Of a DNA stretch of 64,000 nt, positions 57,701 through 64,000 are shown one piece after another. The stretch's first letter is position 1; the number at the start of each line of letters is the position of its first letter. The notes beneath the pieces are model-generated. The model was not told the origin of the DNA, made no database searches, and worked only from the letters and a program-made list of their open reading frames with translations. Source of the stretch: Alisma plantago-aquatica (taxonomy: Eukaryota; Streptophyta; Magnoliopsida; Alismatales; Alismataceae); contig OY856412.1 of NCBI GenBank assembly GCA_963693085.1, positions 1,058,364,244-1,058,428,243 of the forward strand, in the 5' to 3' direction. Made by a program: the position numbers and the translations under genes.

Positions 57701-59590
57701 AGAGTAGGGTAAAACCCACAATCTCTTGTTCATTTAAAACAAGCCATCCATTGTCAACAAGTAAGCTCCTTAAGTTGAACATATAAAGGAAACTATCTAA
57801 ATCACATTATTAGGACAAACATATTATATTATCCATCATTATACTTTTTTGTAGGAATAAATATTATATCTTGACCATTGGTTCAAGTTCATATGTTAAA
57901 ACCATCAATTATAGTATAGGTTTGACCATTGCATCAAGTTACCCAAGAAACCATTTGTCTAAGGCTTAATTGATGATAAAACTATATAATTAACTCACCA
58001 TAGGTTTTAGAGACCTGATCCACCATCATTTGTTACCATTAAATCACCATAGGTTGTTAGATCAACACTATATTCATTAATCAGCATCAAATATTAAGCT
58101 AATGTCATCATTGATTGATAACAACAGTAGGGTACTTAATGGTTGATCATTAAACTTCTAATTGGTCCAAAACCTGACCTAAGGGAGTGACCATAGGTTG
58201 TCACCATCATTTGACACCCTTGATCATGACCATTAGTTGTTATGAAGACAACATCATAGGTTTGTTGCAATGGTACCATCATTGGGTCATGGTTTATAAA
58301 AGAAATCAGCTTTAAACCCTAAAATTGACCATTGTTTGATAGGTGCTTAGCACCATAGGTTGTCAAAACTACCTGATCCAAGTCATATTATACCTTAGGA
58401 ATAACGTACACATGATCACAGGTTCATATAAAACTGAAATCAGAATAGGGAACATTATAAAAATCGAAATCCAAGTCAAGCATATCTTTTTAGTGCATAA
58501 ATCATCATTTTCAAGCAAGAACATGAGCTAGTAAGCTTATGGTAAGCAATAAACATGGAGTGAGTTATAAAAATTGCCTCTAATGAGAAGATGAAACCCC
58601 ACACAGAAGAAATATTGAGCAGGTAGGGTAGAAAATCCAAGAATATGATATGAATTTGTCCATCTAGCGCCTTTCTTCATCAAATGAGCAAACCCTAAGC
58701 ATAAGGAGTAAGAAAGGTAGGGTTTCAGAGCTTTAAAGCAAATTCTACCATGTAACAGCAAGATTTTTACCTAGAGGAAGGTATAAGGAAGGAGAAGAGC
58801 AAGAGAAATGGAGAAGGAAGGAAGAAAATAACTTTCCTTGGTCGAAATCCCTAGAAGATGACCTTAGAAGCCCTAGGTAGGGCTAAATAGAGCTCTAGGA
58901 GACCTTCTTCTCTAAAAAGAGGTTGTCTTCTACCTTAGAAAACTTGATTCCTCTGAAAAATAGAGGGTATTCGTTTCTCCAGGTTAAAGGAAAGAGAAAG
59001 AAAGCATAGTTTCGAACTTGGTAAAAGAAGAGGTAAATATAGCCCATGGATAAGGATGGGAGCAAGCATGAGGTGTAAAAGTAGCTTCCCCATGTTTCTA
59101 TGGCCTTAAACTATTAAGAATATACAAGCACACACACAAGAAGCTCCCCCACCGACCTTATAGACCTACTTAGCTTTCCTTTGTTGAATTTCCCAGCCAA
59201 TCACATAATTCATTAGTTGATAGCTACTAAAGGTAGCTCATCCGTGAAGGGGTAAACCCTAAAATACCTTTGGAAAAAACACTTTCAAACCAAGGTTTAA
59301 ATAGGATCCCCATGGCTCAAAAAGCTCAAGAATTATGAGATAATATCCAAGGAACATAATTCAAGTGATAAATTTCAAATAAAACCTCTCAATTGGGTAA
59401 ATTACAGAAAAGTCCAAAATGTGGATAAAATTGCATAACTTGCTCAAATAGTGTCCAAATTGGACCAAATTTGAAACTTAAGCTTGTATTATGATTTCAA
59501 AGAGTATCACAAGGTTATATTATGTTTATAAGAATTAAATTATGATAATTAATCTCATTCAACTCATTAAGCAAGTTTAGGGGCCTTAAA
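54794..59590 (-). mobile_element. 4.8-kb gypsy-type solo LTR (Del/Tekay-like), minus strand
   Basis: 4797-bp block between ATGCT and ATGTT, inside the Copia gag. The left end TGTGAGAACTCG is the complement of the LTR 3' end CGAGTTCTCACA. The right end is the complement of TTTAAGGCCCC, apparently TGTAAGGCCCC with one change. It contains no gag-pol motif, PBS/PPT pair or terminal repeats, so it is taken as a solo LTR. A TTACCTC-adjacent CTATATT at about 59035 on the minus strand is a weak TATA candidate. Frames inside are short. Unlike the other LTRs here I have no second copy, so family is inferred from length and context. Confidence 0.75.
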
Positions 59591-59595
59591 ATGTT
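59591..59595. repeat. target-site duplication ATGTT, right copy
   Basis: Matches 54789-54793 at four of five bases. Confidence 0.7.
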
Positions 59596-60600
59596 GTTAA
59601 GCCAACAATCATTTACAATGATCTGCCGCACATATCAGCGGTTAGACTTAATGATGACAACTTTCTTTTATGGATGAATGTTGTCCAAACATTTATTGAG
59701 TCCTAGGGTAAACTTAAATTTATCATTGATGACTCACTGACGGTTTCTGATGATGCATGGGTGATAGGCAACAGTCAAGTTCTCTCATGGCTTTGGGCAT
59801 GCATGGAGCCAGCGGTGGCGGTCAAGTACATGTGGAACCAAAATGAGGAGGAAATGAAGCAGTTCTTAACTTAGGAGGACAACTTACTGTGCATGTACAA
59901 TATTGTGGACAAGATCTTCTCCGAACAGCAAGGAGACCGATCCTTGTCCAAGTACTTTGACACCATGAAGGCCCTAGCAAACCAGCTCAACTTCTTCTCT
60001 CTGACAAAGACCACTAAAGTCACCCAAGGAGTGGGAGACTCTCCTCACTGGGTGCTTCCTCAATGGGATTCATCCTTGCTTTGCTGTTGTTCGACAACTA
60101 CTCTTAATTGGTGTGGCCCTGTCATCCACGGACCATACATATGCACGACTGGTCAAGCATGAAATGCTTGCTCCTCGCATTTCTACTACTGTTGAATCTG
60201 AACCTCCATCAGCAATAGATGTAGCGGCCATAGGTCGTGCTCATGGATGAGGCCAACACCCAAAGTGCACTTATTGTGGCAAGCTGGGCCACACTAAATA
60301 TGTATGTCACTCGAAGTATGGATATTCGATATACTATGGGAGACGACGTGGCAGAGGATCTGGCCATGTTTCTCGAGTACATGCCCACATTGGTTAAGCA
60401 TTTGCTCCAACAATTAGACATACACCTCCTGCACCATAGACATATTATAAAACTTCTCATGTATCATTATCTCATGAGGAATACAAACTTCGTCGTCAAG
60501 CTACCCAATATTATAGGGATTATCCCCTCCGCAACAACATTACCACTTTTTCCTCTTTAGATTGGCAAGTCGGGACTTACTTACTATTGGTTCTTCTGCC
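59596..60600 (+). pseudogene. Copia gag, main part
   Basis: Nucleocapsid/capsid part of a Copia polyprotein. The frame from 59596 reads VKPTIIYNDLPHISAVRLND, then DNFLLWMNVVQTFIES before a stop near 59703. It goes on with DSLTVSDDAWVIGNSQVLSW and EDNLLCMYNIVDKIFSEQQG, then RSLSKYFDTMKALANQLNFF (to about 59995). In a later frame KCTYCGKLGHTKYVCHSKYG (about 60256-60315) is a perfect CX2CX4HX4C zinc knuckle for RNA binding. A segment of G/R and H/Y-rich character follows to 60560. Stops include 59703 and 59872. Confidence 0.9.
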
Positions 60601-61020
60601 CACCTAGCCACCACTTCTCAAGGTAACTTCGGGGCATCCATGCTTGCTTCTAGTTCTAAATGGATTATGGATTTGGGTGGGACTCGGCATATTACTAGTA
60701 TGCCCCACCTGTTAACCACATCTGATTTATTTATCCCTCACTCCTTTGTCACTTTGGCAAATGGGTCAGTTAAACAAGTAACTTGATGTGGTATTGTTCC
60801 TATATCTTCTAAATTTAAGTTGATTGGTGTCCATTTTGTTCAAAATTTTCCTTACAATTTGATGTTTGTAGCAAAAACTGTTGATTCTCTCAAATGTTTT
60901 GTAACTTTTGGTCTATTTGGTTTTATTTTACAGGATTGGAGGAATTTATTGATGATTGGATAGGGACTACACTCTGGTGATCTCTACTACTTCTCTGCCC
61001 CACCCTCTAGCCTACCACAA
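60601..61020 (+). pseudogene. Copia protease region
   Basis: WIMDLGGTRHITSMPHLL (about 60661-60715) is the retropepsin active-site block. The family has WIIDSGATRH, so the S of D-S-G is L and A is G. Then come FVTLANGSVKQVT (about 60748-60786), a TGA stop, and in the same frame IVPISSKFKLIGVHFVQNF and a later worn segment toward integrase. The substitution within D-x-G plus stops suggest it is inactive. Confidence 0.85.
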
Positions 61021-61860
61021 TCCCTTCTTGCCTCCATGTCACTTCATATACATCTATGTCATGGCCATTTACCTTTAGACAAGCTTAAACTGTTAGATAG
61101 TTCTTTATCTTCTTGTTCTTCCATTCATTGTAATGCTTGTCAATTAGGGAAACACCATTGTGTGTCCATCCTGGCTCGCATTTGTAAACAATCATCTTGT
61201 ATGTTTGACTTAGTTCATACTGATGTCTGTGGTCCACTCATGACTACTAGTTACAGTGACTATAGATATTTTCTTACATTTTTGGATGCTTTTTCTAGAA
61301 TGGCATGGCTTTACTTACTTCACACTCATGATGAAGTCTTTACATTAATTTGTGAATTTCACAAGTTGGTTTTTGTTCAACTTTCAATGTCTATTAAGAT
61401 TCTTTGAACTGACAACACCCTTGAATATACCCAAAATGTTGTCGCCTCCTTTTGTCGTGACGTAGGGATGATTCATCAACGCTCATGTGCATACTCTCCA
61501 CAACAAAACAGCTTCACTGAGCATAAAAATTGCCATTTACTTGACATTACACGCTCTCTTCTCATTCATGCCAACTTGCCTAAGTCTTTTTGGTCTGATG
61601 TGGTCCTTATTTATTGCTTTTTTATTCATCATCAACCTTCCTCTGTTCTTTTTCCATTATTTACCCTCAATCCACATTGTTCCCTCTACCGCCTCGTGTT
61701 TTTGGTTGTGTCGCATTTTTTCATAATTTTGATCCCAAGGCTGGCAAGCTTTTCCCCCGAGCTATCTGAACAGTATTTCTCAACCATCCTTGTTCTCAAA
61801 AAGGAGATAAATGTCTTGAACCTAATTCTGGAAGAATCCATATCCCTATAGATCTCACCT
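61021..61860 (+). pseudogene. Copia integrase region
   Basis: Pre-integrase zinc finger: HIHLCHGHLPLDKLKLL ... CNACQLGKHH (61040-61160), an HHCC pattern. Core: FDLVHTDVCGPL (about 61207-61242; first D in HTD), then DYRYFLTFLDAFSRMAWLYL. After a TGA stop (61406-61408), TDNTLEY holds the second D (about 61409-61430). SYSPQQNSFTEHKNCHLLDI-type sequence at about 61492-61555 (E of TEHKN as the third acidic residue) follows, with SLLIHANLPKSFWSDVV. The D-D-E residues are thus all visible although the frame is broken. Beyond 61650 the reading frame is worn. Confidence 0.9.
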
Positions 61861-62930
61861 TTCCTGGGGATGAAATGTCCTTTTTATCCAGATCACCCTC
61901 ATTGATCATATTGATACTATGGTCTCTTTGGATGGTCCATTCATTCCACCAACACCACAACCATCTCCACCATCCAAAACACCAAACTGGTGCATGGAAG
62001 ATGAGTTACCGACTGCATCTGCTTCATCATCGTTAGTTTCATACTAGACCAATCTACTAATGACACTACACAAAGGTATATGCTCTTGCACTATCAAGCA
62101 TCCCATTTCCAACACTTTTTGTCTAGCACATCTTTCTTCTTCTACTTCATCCTTTGCTACTACCATGGACACAACTTATGTTCCTAAGTGTCCCGCAGAT
62201 GCTCTGTGCCATCCTGGACAGAAAGATTCCATGATGGATATATAGGCTCTCCACAAAAATAAGACATGGGATTTTGTGACTCCACCTGTAGGAAAAAATA
62301 TTGTAGGTTGTCGATGGGTTTTCTCTGTAAAGCATAAGTCTGATGGTTTTCTTGAATGACTCAAGCTGTGTATGGTTTCCAAAGGATTCACCCAAACATT
62401 TGGTGTGGATTACTTTAAGACATTCTCTCGAGTGACAAGGATTGTATATGTTTGCATACTTATCTCCCTTGCAGCTCAGCTTGACTGGCCTCTTTACCAA
62501 CTTGACATCAAGAATGCATTTATTCACGGAGATCTCCTGGAAGAAGTCTACATGCATCAACCACACGGGTTTGTTTCTGAGGGGGTGTCTTCTCACAAAG
62601 TATGTCATCTGTGATGATCTCATTAGGGCCTCAAGATGTCTCCAAGGGCCTAGTTCAACAAGCTAAGTGATGTCCTAACTCAGCTTAATTTTCATAGATC
62701 AACCAAGGACCACTCCTTATTCTTCTCCCAAGTCCCCCAAAGGCCATGTTCTTGTTGTTGTCTATGTTGATGACATGTTCATCATTGGTGATGATATGAT
62801 GGGGATATCCCAACTCAATAAGTCTCTAAGTGCATATTTACATACAAAATACTTGGGTACCTTGCGATACTTCCTTGGAATCGAAGTCCTCTGCTCAGCC
62901 TCAGGGATAAGTCTATCACAATGACGCTAT
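61861..62930 (+). pseudogene. Copia reverse transcriptase region
   Basis: Blocks: NKTWDFVTPPVGKNIVGCRW, then VFSVKHKSDG (about 62260-62350), KGFTQTFGVDYFKTFSRVTR (about 62380-62440), WPLYQLDIKNAFIHGDLLEE and VYMHQPHGF (about 62490-62575). A frameshift follows, then VVVYVDDMFIIGDD (about 62754-62795), where the YVDD box is intact. TKYLGTLRYFLGIEV follows (about 62847-62890). In-frame stops lie near 62358 and 62610. The 158-codon frame on the minus strand at 62147-62623 is its antisense shadow. Confidence 0.92.
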
Positions 62931-63705
62931 GTCCAGGACCTTCTTCAAGAGACCAACATGGCAGAAGCTAAACCGGTCTCTACCCCCATGGACTATCATA
63001 CAAAGTCTGTGCTTGAAGGATAACTCTTTGCTGGTCCAAAGAAGTATCATCCTGTAGTTGGGAAGCAGATTTACTTAACTATTACTCGACCAGATATTAC
63101 CTATGTTGTTGGGATAGTCAGCCAACATGTGAGTGCACTACTCCAGGTTCAATGGTCCAATGTGCAAGGCATTCTTTGCTATCTAAAGAGTTCTGCAAGA
63201 TGAGGATTTCTCTACAAACATCCTAAGTCCAAGGTGATATCCATCTCCAGATATTTAGATGCAAATTGGGTTGGTGATTCTAAAGATCGACGATTCACTT
63301 TTGGATATTATGTAATGATTAGCACTCACCCAGTTTCTTGACACAGTAAAAAATAGGTTGTAGTAGCTCACTCTAGCACTGAGGCAGAATATCGGGCCAT
63401 GGCTCATGCATTATGTGATCTACGTTAGGTCTGGTCCATCCTAACAGAGTTTGGAATTCCTTTCCAAACTCCAGGTACATTGTGACAACCAGGCAGCTAT
63501 ACACGTAGCTAATAATCCAGTCTTCCACGAGTGTACAAAACGTATTGAAGTTGATTGCCATTTTGTGCGGGACATGCTCAAAGCCAAGAAGACCATCACT
63601 CCTAAAATTAGGATAAGTGAATAAGTTATAGACATCCTTACCAAACCTCTTCGTCCTATTTTATTCCAGTATATGGGCGTCAAGTTGGGACTTCACAATG
63701 TTTAA
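62931..63705 (+). pseudogene. Copia RNase H region and polyprotein end
   Basis: Shows YLTITRPDITYVVGIVSQHV (about 63075-63130), DANWVGDSKDRRFTFGYYVM (about 63260-63320), HSSTEAEYRAMAHALCDL (about 63370-63425), [20 protein letters not shown] (about 63478-63540) and [12 protein letters not shown]. It ends LTKPLRP ... GVKLGLHNV and TAA at 63703-63705. This is the canonical C-terminus of Copia polyproteins. Stops are present, for example near 63200, 63345 and 63427. Confidence 0.9.
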
Positions 63706-63713
63706 TCTCCAAC

Positions 63714-63724
63714 TTGAGGGGGAA
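63714..63724 (+). promoter_or_regulatory. Copia polypurine tract
   Basis: TTGAGGGGGAA directly before the LTR start TGTTAGCATTG; typical of Copia elements (TTGAGGGGGA). Confidence 0.9.
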
Positions 63725-64000
63725 TGTTAGCATTGACACATCCCTATTTTAGGGCTTCATCTTGTTTCATATTGCATTTCAATCACATATATACATATTA
63801 GATTACATGTTATTTCCCCTAATATGCATATTTGTGTAAAATGCACTTATGGACATTATTTGCATGTATTCCACGCATTTGGACAATGCTTGGATGGAAG
63901 AGAGAGGAGTGATCCTAGGTTTTATCTACTCTTGGATAGGCCTAAAGTAAAATCCAAGGCTCCCTCAACCTACCTCTAGTGGCCAAAGCATCATTGAAGC
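63725..64000 (+). mobile_element. Copia element, 3' LTR start, cut by window edge
   Basis: Starts TGTTAGCATTGACACATCC immediately after the PPT; 276 bases are in the window. No TATA box is clear yet. Confidence 0.8.

Noticed and set aside
62147..62623. 158-codon open frame on the minus strand, the longest in the window
   Set aside because: It is exactly antisense to the recognisable Copia RT blocks and has no family signature of its own.

Overview
This window looks like intergenic DNA from a repeat-rich, large-genome flowering plant. It is AT-rich. Every coding trace I can recognise belongs to a plant LTR retrotransposon (Athila-type Ty3/Gypsy, or Copia), and the remaining long blocks are LTRs or non-coding retroelement interiors. 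I found no convincing host gene, tRNA or rRNA. The species cannot be named from the sequence alone.

Layout, left to right. (1) 1-1310 is a plus-strand Athila gag relic cut by the window edge. A SIRE/Angela-like Copia LTR piece follows (about 1641-2346, minus). (2) 2347-14699 is one Athila-type element on the minus strand. Its order from high to low coordinate is LTR (13371-14699), primer-binding site, gag, protease, RT, RNase H, integrase, a palindrome-rich non-coding stretch and an ATHILA-ORF1-like gene. Its gag is split by a 3.4-kb solo LTR (8701-12099) with a perfect 5-bp target duplication. (3) 14700-20755 (element C) and 22086-27190 (element D) are two non-autonomous gypsy-type elements. 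Each has long LTRs, a PBS and PPT, and a non-coding interior; the two interiors are related. A second SIRE-like LTR piece lies between them. (4) 27191-36911 is a plus-strand Athila/Tat-type element (element B). It has an LTR, PBS, decayed gag-pol, a hAT-like MITE (31412-32139) and a palindrome-rich 3' region.

(5) 36919-49475 is a Copia-type LTR split by a three-LTR non-autonomous element (38028-49415). That element is LTR - 765 bp - LTR - 764 bp - LTR, with near-identical 5-bp flanks AATTG/AATCG. (6) 49476-52585 is the 3' end of a plus-strand Athila element: an ORF end, a PPT and a full 1.5-kb LTR of the same family as the minus-strand Athila LTR at 13371-14699. (7) 52645-53761 is an inverted copy of the Copia LTR seen at 36919. 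(8) 53762-64000 is a plus-strand Copia element. It has an LTR end, a PBS and a long leader. Its gag start codon is at 54782, and a 4.8-kb minus-strand solo LTR (54794-59590) splits gag after codon 4. Decayed gag-protease-integrase-RT-RNase H follows, then a PPT and the first 276 bp of the 3' LTR.

The coding relics all carry stops and frameshifts, so nothing here is expected to make a full retroelement protein. The main information is the insertion history. Old Athila and Copia elements served as targets for later gypsy-type LTR elements, most of which were then reduced to solo LTRs or to multi-LTR derivatives by recombination. Two kinds of palindrome-rich non-coding array recur in these elements: CACACNCCGTGTG-like and ACCGGT/ACCGAC-like.
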